Part shown: piece by piece, positions 1-10,988 of the stretch | How the letters are laid out: each line of letters opens with the position of its first letter | Numbering within the stretch: the stretch's first letter is position 1 | Source: Zygnema cylindricum | Taxonomy: Eukaryota; Streptophyta; Zygnematophyceae; Zygnematales; Zygnemataceae | NCBI GenBank assembly: GCA_037447655.1 | Contig: JBBHKE010000281.1 | Location: forward strand, 64,001 to 124,122 | Reading direction: 5' to 3' | DNA length: 60,122 bases | Made by a program: the position numbers and the translations under genes | The notes under the pieces: generated by a model | Told to the model about the DNA's origin: nothing | The model's input: the letters and a program-made list of their open reading frames with translations, nothing else | The model's database searches: none

Positions 1-183
1 CAAGTGTAAGAGTGAAATTAATTGTTGCTTTTAGTTATTTATGAACTCTTTTGACTGTTGACCAATGTTGTTTCCCCGGACCATGTAGGAACATGCTCAA
101 AATTCCAACAACTGAGGCGATATCAGTACGCGTACAGTTCATGGCGTATATGAGAGCTCCCATTGCCTCCCGATATGGTGCCT

Positions 184-642
184 CTATTGGATCTTTCTGT
201 TATTGTGAAAGCTCCTCGATGAACTTCTCTCCTTACTCGAGTGGAGTTGAAAGTGCATTTGTATCTTGCAGTTGAAACTTGGTGAGCAACTCTCCAATGT
301 ATTTCCTTTGTGATAATTGAATGGTTTTCTCCTCTTTGTTTCTATGACTTCAATGTAAAGAACGTATTTTATCTCGCCTAAATCTTTCATTTCGAATGAG
401 TTAGATAGCATCTTCTTGATCTTTGATATGTCATCTTTTGTTTCCCCTAGTATCATCAAGTCGTCTACATAAATGGTAATGATGATGTTGAGCTCTTCAT
501 GATAATAAACTGAGTGGTCAGACTGAATTTTAGTGAAACCTTCACTTTGAAGCAATTGATCTATTTTCAAATTCCAAGACCTTGGGGATTGTTTGAGTCC
601 ATAAAGAGCTTTTGATAGTTTGCAAACCTTGTTTTGGTGCAT
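184..642 (-). pseudogene. Copia reverse transcriptase fragment
   Basis: The translation contains the copia RT signature KALYGLKQSPRSW followed by the catalytic block YVDDLMIL, where the two aspartates sit in the active site, and then DLGEIKYVL. These correspond to the palm and thumb region of Ty1/copia RT. The fragment ends in a frameshift near 184. Sequence at 650-1120 continues the N-terminal RT and linker in several frames with stops. It is not functional. The family assignment is secure from these motifs; the age of the copy cannot be judged. Confidence 0.93.
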
Positions 643-1121
643 GGGATTTTCATAACCCTATGGTTGTCGCATGTACAACTCTTTTTCGATCTCGCAGTGG
701 ATGAAAGCGATCTTTACATCCATCTGTTCGACTTCCATCCCAAGAGTGGCTCCAAGCGTAAGGATATCTCGTACGGATATGAACTTAACAACGATCCATT
801 ACTTTTGTATGATTGTATATACAACATGTGGCAGTTCACCGAATTTTACATTTTTGGTGATGGTAATTTTCTTAGTCATTTTGTTTGCAATGGGACAGGC
901 TTTGCATTGTTCATCATATGCGACAAATATCCTCTCAATAACTTTAGGTGCCAACTTTTCTCCTCGATTGTTGTGGTTGAAAGCATAAATTTAGCTGCCA
1001 AACACTTTGAGATGTGACAGATTAGGATGTCTGTTGTGTCATTTTTCGAACGGAGTTGAATTTTTTAACACCCTCGTTGGGCATCTATTTCTCAAGATGT
1101 GGCTGTGCAGAGAGTTTCTCC

Positions 1122-1688
1122 TCAAACGTCAGAGCTGACAGTTTGCGTTGCCATCATGTTGTGTGAAATTTCCAAAAGGGTTCGATTCATGCGTTCGGTC
1201 ACACCATTCTGTTGCGGAGTCCCGGGTGTTGTCAATTGGTGTTCAATCCCTTCTAAGGTGACGAACCTCTTAAAGTCAGCCGACAAATATTCACCTCTTT
1301 TGTTGCTCCTTAAGCACTTAATCTTTGTATCGTGCTTCTTTTCGGCCATTGCTTTAAATGTATTAAATTGCTCAAACACTTCATTTTTCTATAAGAGTAG
1401 GTACGTGTGAGTCATTCGAGAGAAGTCATCAATGAAGGTGACTAATACCTTCTCCCAGTGCATGAGGGCACCCTTGTTGGTCGCCAAACGTCGCAATGGA
1501 TTAGCTCGAGTGGGCGTGTGGCCCTCGTTCCTCCATATTTGGGAAATGGGAGGCAATGGGACTTCCCCATCTCGCAACCGTGGCAAGGTTCCTTTGAATC
1601 TTTGATGGTGGTAAGATCTATTCCGTTGACCTTATTGTTTCCGATTAGCTTTTTAATGTCGTCGATGTGAAGGTGGCTTAGTCGCCTG
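1122..1688 (-). pseudogene. Copia GAG-pre-integrase and integrase fragment
   Basis: Two overlapping pieces in different frames. The upstream piece (1389-1688) carries the H..H..C..C pre-integrase finger, with HRRLSHLH and CHGCEMGK, and the first integrase aspartate in VTFIDDFSR. The second (1122-1379) carries LRSNKRGEY, where copia integrases normally have RSDNGGEY, so the second catalytic aspartate is lost, and NGVTERMNRTLLE with the catalytic glutamate. A frameshift near 1380-1389 separates the two. The upstream side is cut by the TRIM insertion at 1689, and the copia sequence resumes at 2227 after one copy of the target duplication. Confidence 0.9.
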
Positions 1689-1936
1689 TGTTGGAGGAAT
1701 GTCCACTTCGGACTCCACACGTGTGTATCGCAGTATATGCTGGTTACGCCAGTGCGCCGTTAATTGCCGTAAATTCGGTTTCAGGCGCTTGCATGCACAA
1801 TCGGCCGGGTAGCTCAGTTGGTAGAGCTAGTGTATGTCTAACACAAGGTCCCGGGTTCGATCCCCGGCTTGGCCATTTAACCAAAGTTTTCACTTTGGCG
1901 CCCATGCGATATGTTGAATATCGCCGATCCTCAACA
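1689..1936 (+). repeat. Left LTR of the TRIM
   Basis: It runs from TGTTGGAGG to CCTCAACA; the termini form a short inverted repeat TGTTG/CAACA. Compared with the right LTR it has about 24 extra bases at roughly 1776-1800, just before the tRNA-like part. It contains the first tRNA-like sequence. Confidence 0.92.
1803..1875 (+). tRNA. tRNA-like sequence in left LTR (anticodon position GTC)
   Basis: 73 nt that fold as a full cloverleaf: acceptor GGCCGGG/CTTGGCC with two G-T pairs, D-stem GCTC/GAGC, anticodon stem AGTGT/ACACA with an A-A mismatch at its base, T-stem CCGGG/CCCGG with loop TTCGATC, and discriminator A. The loop ATGTCTA places GTC (Asp) at positions 34-36, with an unusual T at 37. 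The internal polymerase III boxes match consensus: A-box TAGCTCAGTTGG and B-box GGTTCGATCCC. It sits inside a retroelement LTR, so whether it makes a usable tRNA is doubtful; it may act as a pol III promoter or be a captured tRNA. Confidence 0.75.
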
Positions 1937-1948
1937 TGGTATCGGAGC
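1937..1948 (+). promoter_or_regulatory. Primer binding site of the TRIM
   Basis: TGGTATCGGAGC directly after the left LTR. The usual plant copia and TRIM primer site is TGGTATCAGAGC, complementary to the 3' end of initiator tRNA-Met. One base differs. Confidence 0.9.
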
Positions 1949-1988
1949 AAGGGGGCGTTGGCAAGCCACACGAGATGGAGTACATCGT

Positions 1989-1995
1989 GAGGGGG
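1989..1995 (+). promoter_or_regulatory. Polypurine tract of the TRIM
   Basis: GAGGGGG two bases upstream of the right LTR, the expected place for the plus-strand primer of an LTR element. Confidence 0.75.
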
Positions 1996-1997
1996 CG

Positions 1998-2221
1998 TGT
2001 TGGAGGAATGTCCACTTCGGACTCCACACGTGTGTATCGCAGTAAATGCTGGTCACGCCAGTGCGCCGTTCATTACCGTAAATAATCGGCTGGGTAGCTC
2101 AGTTGGTAGAGCTAGTGTATGTCTAACACAAGGTCCCGGGTTCGATCCCCGGCTTGGCCATTTAACCAAAGTTTTCACTTTGGCGCCCATGCGATATGTT
2201 GAATATCGTCGATCCTCAACA
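1998..2221 (+). repeat. Right LTR of the TRIM
   Basis: Same termini and order as the left LTR, without the 24-bp extra block. It contains the second tRNA-like sequence. It ends exactly at the target duplication GCCTG (2222-2226). Confidence 0.92.
2088..2160 (+). tRNA. tRNA-like sequence in right LTR (anticodon position GTC)
   Basis: Same 73-nt cloverleaf as at 1803-1875 with one change, GGCTGGG in the 5' acceptor strand. The resulting T can still wobble-pair with G. A- and B-boxes are unchanged. Preservation of the fold in both LTRs, while nearby LTR sequence has several changes, hints that the structure matters or that the copies are young. Confidence 0.75.
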
Positions 2222-2499
2222 GCCTGTTCTATAAGAGTTGGTTATATGTCTGTTAAGTGGGTTTATCGACCTTTGCTTTTCTATCACTAGATTATTTTCT
2301 GACTGTGTTCTCCTTGATCTCCTCTTTTTCTTTGGTTTTCTTTCCTTTTGATGGAAGAATAGCTTGGGCTACTAGAGCTTAAGATCATGGCTTCGCGCTG
2401 CACTTCAGCCAATATGTGCGATGAGCCATTCTCTCTCCTTCTGCGATGGTAAGACTGTTTCTCACCAACTTTATCTTTTCTTCTTTCTGCCATATAGGG

Positions 2500-2953
2500 A
2501 TGATTCCGCTGTCTTCGGCTTAGGGAATTGAGTAGAGATTATGCTTAAAGCTAGGAACGTAGAACACATTCTTGATTGTGCGAGAAACCAATCTGCCATC
2601 TACTAGCGCCTATATCTCGTTATTTCCTTTTCCTGTATAGATTGATGTATGATTCTCTCCTATGTATATGCGAGAGGGAGTGGTTTCCTTGAAATTTGAA
2701 AACCACTCTCGGCGATAGCACCTGTGTTCATTTGCTCCCTGATAGAGATGATTCTGCTGTCTTCGGCTTGAGGAATTAAGTAGAGATTTCACCTTAAAGC
2801 TGGGAACATAGAGCACATTCTTGATTGTGCGAGAAACCAATCTGCCATCTATTAACGCCTCGATCTCGATGTCTCCGTTTCTTTTGCAGAGTGACGTATG
2901 ATTGTCTCCCATGTATATGCGAGCGAGTGGCTTAGACATTGAAAACCACACTC
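2500..2953. repeat. Tandem duplication (about 210 bp) inside the copia relic
   Basis: Bases 2500-2711 and 2749-2953 are clearly similar copies, both reading on the minus strand into the segment containing SRTIKNVLYVPSF, typical of the protease to pre-integrase interval of copia polyproteins. The two differ by scattered substitutions and small indels, so the duplication is not recent. It probably arose by unequal crossing-over or reverse-transcription slippage within the element; that is inference. Confidence 0.8.
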
Positions 2954-3341
2954 AGATTTAGTTCCTAGTAATAAATATGGGGGAAAATAGCGCGAAACCA
3001 TGCTCAAACGTGAATTATGTGAACAAAGGTTACACTCTGGGAATATGTATCCGAATAAGTTATATATGTGTAAATTAACGCAATTTTCAACACTATTTGT
3101 TTTTTTATACCAACAATTTATTTACACTGATAATTATTCACGGTGAAACATTACAAACTGTAACATTGACTCCATAGAGTGCAATTACAAACATGTTAGT
3201 AGTGGAAGTCCGCCCTACAGTATGTCCGTCACCCTAGGTACCAACCTGACTAGTTTTTATGTTTGGCATGTACTTGTACGGTTGTACCTAACGGCAACAC
3301 TGTGGGCCGAGAGATATGGACCGAAAAAAAACGTCGTTTAA

Positions 3342-4217
3342 GGGTAACCTTCCATCAGGCGAAAAGTGGGATTGTTTACTGGAGAAAGTACCCTTCCGTA
3401 CTAGGCCGTACTGTTTTTTTTTTTTTTAACAAAAGATGTTTACTTAAAATTCGTTGAGATTCTCCAGACTTCTTGGAGAAAAATACCACCGTCCGATTTT
3501 CAATTTTCGACGCAAACGCTTCTTGTTTCCAGTACGTAGCTAGTCTCCTCCGACTGTCCTCAGGAGGACAATTTGTGATTACTGGACGCGTGTTTTGGTC
3601 CACTTGTAAAGTCAGAGTCGATCCACGACAGACGTGAGGCAATAAACTTACATGTGGCAAATGGAGTGTACCGTGTGACATCAAAGCCAGCCTGTTCGAC
3701 GACAAAAAAATGGCCATGGATTTTGGGGTTCATAACCGTGGGTCAGCGATAATACATTCACGTACAACTGGTACATTCTTGGCCATTTGTACAAATTTAA
3801 TTTTTGCAATGGTTTTAGTGGCCGTTGGTACGACAACAACCCTAAGAACGTTTAGATTGTACATTAGCGTGATGCTACTGCATATTTTCATCGGCGTATG
3901 CCCGTACACATATGCAGCTGCGATTTTGTCCATTTCGAAATGATGATTATTCCCGGGCGGCTCAGCAGGACCCTGCGTGGTACCAATCGCAATCGAACAC
4001 CTTATTCACTGGCACGACGCCCGTACAAATTCGCGGCTGCGATTTTGTCCATTTCGAAACGATGATTATTCCCGGGCGGCTCACCAGGACTCTTCGTGGT
4101 ACCAATCGCAATCGAACACCTTATTCACTGGCACGGCCTGATGGAAGGGTGTTACAAATTTTACTGCCGGTAAACCTGATAGTACAATTACTGGGAACGC
4201 CTGATGGAAGGTTACCC
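3342..4217. mobile_element. PIF/Harbinger-type non-autonomous element 1
   Basis: Perfect 20-bp terminal inverted repeats: GGGTAACCTTCCATCAGGCG at 3342-3361 and its reverse complement at 4198-4217. They are flanked by TAA on both sides (3339-3341 and 4218-4220). A 3-bp TWA target duplication with G-rich ends fits PIF/Harbinger. There is no coding capacity. Internal sequence around 3700-3900 matches the element at 9412-10985, which carries a Harbinger transposase fragment. A 119-bp segment is tandemly duplicated at 3901-4137. Confidence 0.88.
3901..4137. repeat. 119-bp tandem duplication inside element 1
   Basis: Two near-identical copies, each beginning CCCGTACA and containing GCTGCGATTTTGTCCATTTC, offset by 119 bases. 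The single-copy version of this stretch is found in the related element at 9412-10985. Confidence 0.85.
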
Positions 4218-4220
4218 TAA

Positions 4221-5698
4221 GCCCTCGCGAAGAAAGTCGCAATTTTTAGATAGCAAGCAATTTCGCATGCGACAAAATATGCGGTGTTGTTTGTCATCAG
4301 GGCGTGGCCCAATCACTCATCAGGACACTTTCGGGGTCAAAGTAGGTCCCCCAGCAGCTATTGGGCAATTCATGACTTTAAAACAATGATTTGGACGGCA
4401 CAAAAAATGCCCTTACAATTCCTCAACTTCATCTGAAGAAAACAAATTTGACTTTGCACGGCGCACTATTCAGGTCTTAAAACGACAAACTTTTCATATT
4501 TCGCAAGCTTAGGGCGGTGGTCGATTTCGCTGTGGGTCACAGAAACGTTGAAAGTTTGCCTATGCAATTGGGTTGTTTTACCGTACGTAATTTTAAAAGT
4601 TACATATACGACGGCACAACGTTTTTGTTTTATTGAAGGTTGTCGTTTTCGCACAATGTGAGGACATCCCGATCCAAGTGCGAGAATCTCGGCTGCGTCC
4701 TGTTTTCCGACCATGTACGGCTGTAGTGGCGCGGTCAAACTTCTTCATCTGTAAAAAACAAATTTGAATTTCTAAACCACACTATTTAGGTTAATACGGC
4801 AAATCATTTCCGGCTTTGCTACAGTGCCTCAAGGCGGTATTTGAGCAAATTGCGATCTATTTTTTTGTCGAGCACTTCAACGTTAGACATTTGTCCGGTA
4901 GGCTTGGGATCCTTTTTGGACGCGTTGGTAAAAGTTGCGCATACGACACCGAAACAGATTCCTTACGAGTGTCAAACATCCACTGTTGAAGTCTACAGAA
5001 TTCAATTACGGTGTTTTTGGGCGCTAATCAAAGACGACAAGGAAGGTGTTTCACATCAAAAAATTCTTACGGCAAATGTCCGTTGTAACGCCGAGGCCTT
5101 TCTTGTTAATTGGTGCGATTATGGGCGACTCTCCCCTTTCAAAGGGTACTGCGATTTCGGCAGTCTTGTTTACCGATCATGTACAGTTGTGGTGGCGGGG
5201 TCAAACTAAGGGCACTTACCCATGTGCTAAAGTTACGGTTATTTTCTGTCGTTTTCCTTCATAACTTAGCCCTCAACGATAAAATCCGCAGCCGTACCAA
5301 AAAATTGAAATTACCACAGTACAATTTGCGTTGCCTTGAAACCTTAAATGTACTGCAGTTTGTCGTCTAGCGCGTTTCGACCCACTTTCGCGTCCTTTCA
5401 ACTCATCTCAAACTTTAAATGTACTGCACTTCGTCATCTAGCGCGATGTATTTTGACGTCTAACGCGTTTCGACCCACTTTTGCGTCCTTCCAGCTCATC
5501 TTCAAACTTTATATAAAATCACCTCGCGAGGTGAATTTAAATAAAGTTCCATGATGTGAGCGAATAGGCAGATGATGTCGCACGCGTCGGAGGTTTTTGA
5601 CAATTTTCGTGCGCATAGTACCAAAAATAAAACCCACGGCATGTTTACAGCCTGTACGCACTCCTTTCCGTGCACCTTTGTCCATACAGAGGCCATGG
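4221..5698. other. No gene seen; short tandem repeats at 5345-5515
   Basis: Open frames here are short and show no family resemblance. At 5345-5515 two blocks recur: TGTACTGCA followed by TCTAGCGCG (5349 and 5419), and CGCGTTTCGACCCACTTT (5369 and 5464). They look like remnants of tandem duplication. Confidence 0.6.
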
Positions 5699-7000
5699 AG
5701 GTGATGCTCCTATACCATGTTACTCTTGTACAGTGAAACTCTTGTACGGTGATGCTCTTGTACTACGTAGAGGAGCATCACCGTACGAGAGCATCACTAT
5801 ACATTAACATCAGTGTACAAGAGCATCACTATAAAGGAGTATCACCTTCCAAATTATTACCACAGAGGAGCAACATTGTACAAGAGAATCTCCATAAAAT
5901 AGCATCACCGTACAAGAGTTTTTCTTCTGTACAAGAGTATCATCATACAAAATTATCACCGTACATGAGCATCATGACAAGAGTATCACCGTACAAGAGT
6001 ATCAGTCAAGCATCATCGTACAGAATCATCATCGTACACGAGTATCACCGTACAAGAGTATCACTGTATAGAGTATCACTGTATAAGAGTATCACCTTAC
6101 AAGAGAGTATCACCTTACAAGAGCATCACAGTACTAAAGTATCATCGTAGTATAGTATCACCCTATAAAAGTTTCACTGTACAAGAGTATCACCCTACTA
6201 GAGCATCACTGTATCAAAGCATCATTGTCCAAGAGCATCATCATACGAGAGTATTACCGTAAAAGACCATTAACGTAGGAGAGCATCACCGTACAAGAGC
6301 TTCTCCATATAGGAGCGTCGCTGTGAAGAACTATCACCATATAGGAGCATCACTGTACAAAATCATCACGGTATGAAGCAACATCGTACAACACCATCAT
6401 CGTACAAGAGCACCACTCTATATGAGCATCACTGCACAAAAGCATCACCTTACACGAGCATCACCATACAACAACATCATTTTATGAAGTGTCAACGAAC
6501 AATAGCATCACCGCCCAGGGGCATCATCTTAGAAGAATATCACATTACAAGTGTATCACTTATGAAGTATCACCGTAAAAGAGAATCACATTATAACAAC
6601 ATTATTGAACAAGAGCATCACTGTTTAGGAGAATCATTGTAAAAAAATATCATTGTTAAATAATATCACCATAGAACTGTATCAAAGTATAATAGTATCA
6701 CCGTACAAGAGCATCACCATATAAGAGCATCATCTTAGAATACAATCACCGTATTGGAGTATCACCATGTAGGAGTATCAACGTACCAGAGCATCACCGT
6801 ACAAGAGAATCATCGTATAAGAGTATTACCATACTCTAGTATCACGTAGAAGAGCATCACCGTAAAGGAGTATCACTGTAGAGGATTAAAACTGTAGAAA
6901 AGTATCACCGTATAGAAGCATCATTCTTTAGGAGTATCATCGTATAGGAGCATCACCTTACAAGAGCATCATCGTACAAGGGTATCACCTAGTGTACAAG
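5699..7000. repeat. Degenerate 16-bp minisatellite, about 80 units, with an inverted start
   Basis: The consensus unit is close to ATCACCGTACAAGAGC, 16 bp, repeated with many substitutions over about 1.3 kb. The first few units (5699-5757) are in the opposite orientation, reading CTCTTGTACGGTGAT. The switch creates a hairpin-capable inverted repeat GGTGATGCTC ... GAGCATCACC near 5748-5783. Because 16 is not a multiple of three, the runs of open frame across the array are artefacts of composition, not genes. Confidence 0.92.
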
Positions 7001-7917
<917 letters not shown>

Positions 7918-8292
7918 ATAGTTATCGGTTATCGAACGATAAGGGGGTCTTGATATGTTGCTCTGAAACCAACAAATTCTTTATCGACAATAAGTATAAA
8001 AAAATTAGAATGCTATATAATAATACTTTTTAATATATTTTATTATTTATTGAATGTATATAGCGTGGCATGCCACGTATGATTTTTTTTTTCCATACTC
8101 TCATATCAGGAGTTAAGTACCGACAACGGAACACTTAACGTTGACAAATTTAAAATAGTGGTTTGTAGTACAAAAAACTATCGTACCGAACTAAAAATTT
8201 CGATTACATGGTAATATCTAACTTTTTTGAAAACGAAATGAATAGATTTGTCAAACTGCTACTATTTACTAAGACCATTTTATTAATATTTA

Positions 8293-9007
8293 GGATGCGG
8301 CTCCATTAGGCGGTGTTCGTAAACATAAAAATGTGTTTATGAAAGCCTTCGTTCCATTTTGAACCTACTCTGTAACCAACTTTTTTATTGCGTGGCATAT
8401 GTTGGTTGGTTCCACGTAAGAATCTACTCTGATCGTGCAAATCTATATATAATCTTTTATAGCAAGGTGATAACGCAATATCTCCTACCACTAGGGGTAA
8501 AAAGTGACTCCTACCACTTATCCAATAAAATTTGTACGAGCGGGCGAAAGTTAAGATTTGTAAAAGCATACGAAAATGTCAGAATGGTTAGTGGCTACAA
8601 GAGCGTGAAAGGAATATCCTCCGTTAAAGATTTTGTTGCGGCTTTCGTAGGCCTCACATCCACCATGGCAGAAAATACATAGCTTATGCGACTTGTATGC
8701 ACTTGATCGCTTTTTCATCGTTTATTCATCATGGATACATTTTCACTTTTCCACGCGGCGCAATGTTATACGTTCAGGCTCAGAAAATTGACCTCTTTCA
8801 GCTTAATTGTTGCAAATTAAAAAGTTCGACTAATGGCGTATCTGATTCTACATCCGGCGAATAAGGTATACGCCCATAACTTTCGAAAATCAAATCAGTC
8901 ATTCAATAGCCTTTTTTTTGACAAAAAAAAATATCGGTACAGCACTATACGGAACAGTATAGTGCTTAAGTAAACAACCTCATTTTTTCACTAATGGAAC
9001 TTCACCC
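8293..9007. mobile_element. PIF/Harbinger-type non-autonomous element A
   Basis: The left end GGATGCGGCTCCATTAGGCG pairs imperfectly with the right end CTAATGGAACTTCACCC. Flanking TTA is duplicated at 8290-8292 and 9008-9010. Non-coding. Its interior matches the element at 30416-31118, sharing for example TAAGATTTGTAAAAGC and a following AATGGTTAGT, so the two belong to one family. Confidence 0.8.
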
Positions 9008-9027
9008 TTATGTAAGAAGGAAGCCAA

Positions 9028-9059
<32 letters not shown>

Positions 9060-9243
9060 GTATTATTGGCAAACCTTGCCGATACACAACGCTACAATAA
9101 AGTAAGTGTATCCCACTTTCGTATGTTTGGATGTGAGACAGACGACAAAAATATAGCCAATTTCGGAGGTGCAAAGCCATTTAATGTCTTTTTGTTGGTT
9201 GTACCAAATTACAAAGCGTATCGCCTACGATGGTGTACTACGA

Positions 9244-9282
9244 CCCCCCTCCCCCTCCCCCCCCCCCACCCCCCCCCCCCCC
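9244..9282 (+). repeat. C-rich homopolymer tract
   Basis: About 39 bases, nearly all C on the plus strand with single T and A interruptions. The complementary strand has G runs long enough for a quadruplex, and the C strand could form an i-motif. Assembly length is uncertain. Confidence 0.95.
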
Positions 9283-9411
9283 GTAGCCGTGCCATTATTG
9301 CGCGTCATGTTATATTTAATAGAAATCCCCTTATTCTCCAAATGGTACCCGATCTCTATTTTAACGCCTCTCGCTCTTTAATTTCATACACTAAAATTCG
9401 TTGCCCATTAA

Positions 9412-10985
9412 GGGTGAACCTCCATCAGGCGAAAAGTAGGGTTGTTTACTGGAGAAAATACCTTTCCGTACTAAGCCGTACAATTTTTTTTTTTTTTTTT
9501 AACAAAAGATATTTACTAGAAATTCGTTAAGATTCTCTAAACTTTTTGGCGAAAACTTCCACCATGATTTTGATTTTTTGACGCAAACGCCCCTTCTATC
9601 CAGTGTCTGGATAGTCTCCTCTTACTGTCCTCGAGAGGACACTTTGCGCTTACTGGACACGTGTATTGGTCCATTTGTAAAATTCAAATTCGATCCACGA
9701 CGGACGTGAAGTAATAAACTTACATGTAGCAAATAACGTGTACCTTCTAACATCAAAGCTACCCTGTTCGACGACAAAATTTTGGTTGTAGGACATCCTG
9801 TCACGCCTCCTTTATAAATGTGCACAATCAAGTACAGTAGTTGCCATCTCCTCCATTTTTCCAATATAATGGCTCAAATTTATAATCACTAAATGCATAT
9901 ACAAGTTGGTCAAATTGGGTTTCGGTTGGCCACCTTATTAGACGTGGTGTGAGAATTTCCCACACATCTCGACAAAATATATGTTGCTTCCTCAACATCG
10001 TTATGGCACTAACGCCAAAAATTTCTCCTACACTTACACCTGAGGTTCTGGTAGCCATTCGATAGATCACCATTTCTATTTGTCGTCGAACAGATATCTT
10101 TTAGCTATATTAAAGAAAGCCGTGGGGGGGTCGGTTTCCTCCACCAAATAGCTGACAAGGTGACGTGGGAGACGAAATACTTCCCTATATCTGTCTTCAC
10201 TACATCTATCTATGAGGCTCATAGAAAAATGCAAACTTCGGGGTATGATGTAATACTCTCCTCAAATCTTCTGTCGTCCACGAGTATTCATACTCTCAAT
10301 ATTTAGGAAGGTTAGTGTCTGAGACCTGACTATTTTCAGGATGAAACACATGAGGAAAGCTAGGAGAATCAGGTCTTCATCAAAGTGGTCCACTTCATTA
10401 ATAGTGAGAAGAATGAAAATTGTTAAAAAGATGTCCATTTTAAAAGGATGTTCGCTATATGTAACGGGTGATGTGGCAATAGGCTACGGTAAACTTAGGT
10501 TACAGTCATATACACTGAAGGCGACTGCGCAAGTTTGACTGCAAAGAAAGACGCCTGGACGAGGTGTCTCAAAAAGAAGGTCAGCTTGGAGCCATAATTT
10601 TTGGGGTTCATAACCGTTGGTACAACGGTAATACATGAACGTACAAATGGTACATTCATGGACATTTGTACAAATTTTCATTTTGCAATGGTTTTCGTGG
10701 CCGTCGGTACAACGAAAAATACAAGATTTAGATTGTACATTAGCGTGCCGCTATTACATATTTTAATCTGTGTCCGCCCCTAGAGATACGCAGTTGAGAT
10801 TTTGTACTTTTCAAAACTTTCATTATTCCCGGCCGGCTCTACAGGATCCTACGCGGTTCTAATCGCAATCCAACACGTAAGCAATTTTTGCCTCGCTGGC
10901 ACGACCTGATGGAGAAGTGTTACAAATATTACTGACAGTAAACGTGACCGTACGATTACTGGGAACGCCTGATAGAATGTTACCC
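9412..10985 (-). mobile_element. PIF/Harbinger-type element 2 with transposase remnant
   Basis: The ends GGGTGAACCTCCATCAGGCG and CGCCTGATAGAATGTTACCC are imperfect inverted repeats with TAA on both sides (9409-9411 and 10986-10988). It shares terminal and internal sequence with element 1 (3342-4217), but carries about 700 extra bases in the middle. These encode, on the minus strand, part of a Harbinger-type transposase. It is therefore a decayed longer relative from which element 1 could derive by internal deletion. Its right TAA is shared with the next element. Confidence 0.85.
9790..10250 (-). pseudogene. PIF/Harbinger transposase fragment (N-terminal half)
   Basis: Read on the minus strand, the first part resembles the helix preceding the nuclease domain (EDRYREVFRLPRHLVSYLVEE). 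After a break comes a stretch typical of HARBI1-like proteins: YRMATRTSGVSVGEIFGVS, then LTPRLIRWPTETQFDQL. Near 9805-9815, in another frame, VLDCAHL resembles the GALDCTHI block that holds the first catalytic aspartate. At least two frame breaks are present. The C-terminal half with the other acidic residues is missing, so it cannot be active. Confidence 0.75.
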
Positions 10986-10988
10986 TAA

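Larger units (their letters stand above)
1689..2221 (+). mobile_element. Complete TRIM (miniature LTR retrotransposon) with tRNA-like LTRs
   Basis: Two direct LTRs, 1689-1936 (248 bp) and 1998-2221 (224 bp), each begin TGTTGG and end TCAACA. They flank an internal domain of only 61 bp. The left LTR is followed immediately by TGGTATCGGAGC (1937-1948), one mismatch from the plant copia primer site for initiator tRNA-Met. The right LTR is preceded by a purine tract GAGGGGG (1989-1995). A perfect 5-bp target duplication GCCTG lies at 1684-1688 and 2222-2226. There is no coding capacity, so it must have used proteins of another element. Each LTR contains a cloverleaf-capable tRNA-like sequence. 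The LTRs differ by about six substitutions plus one 24-bp indel, so insertion is not very recent. Confidence 0.93.
51..2953 (-). mobile_element. Decayed Ty1/copia retrotransposon, truncated at the left edge
   Basis: Minus-strand pieces appear in copia order when read from high to low coordinate: a duplicated stretch from the gag/protease interval, GAG-pre-integrase zinc finger, integrase core, then reverse transcriptase. The order integrase before RT is diagnostic of Ty1/copia and excludes gypsy. Many stops and frame changes break the polyprotein, so it is dead. No LTR of this element is seen; its RNase H end may lie beyond base 1. A separate miniature LTR element (1689-2221) is inserted between the pre-integrase part and the upstream part. 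RT, integrase and the duplicated part are listed separately. Confidence 0.9.

Noticed and set aside
5749-6642. Long open frames through the minisatellite
   Set aside because: A 16-bp unit shifts frame every repeat, and the frames stay open because the unit lacks stops in most phases. The His/Ser/Lys-rich products are compositional.
5699-7000. CRISPR-like regular repeats
   Set aside because: The 16-bp units are directly tandem with no unique spacers, and the window is eukaryotic.
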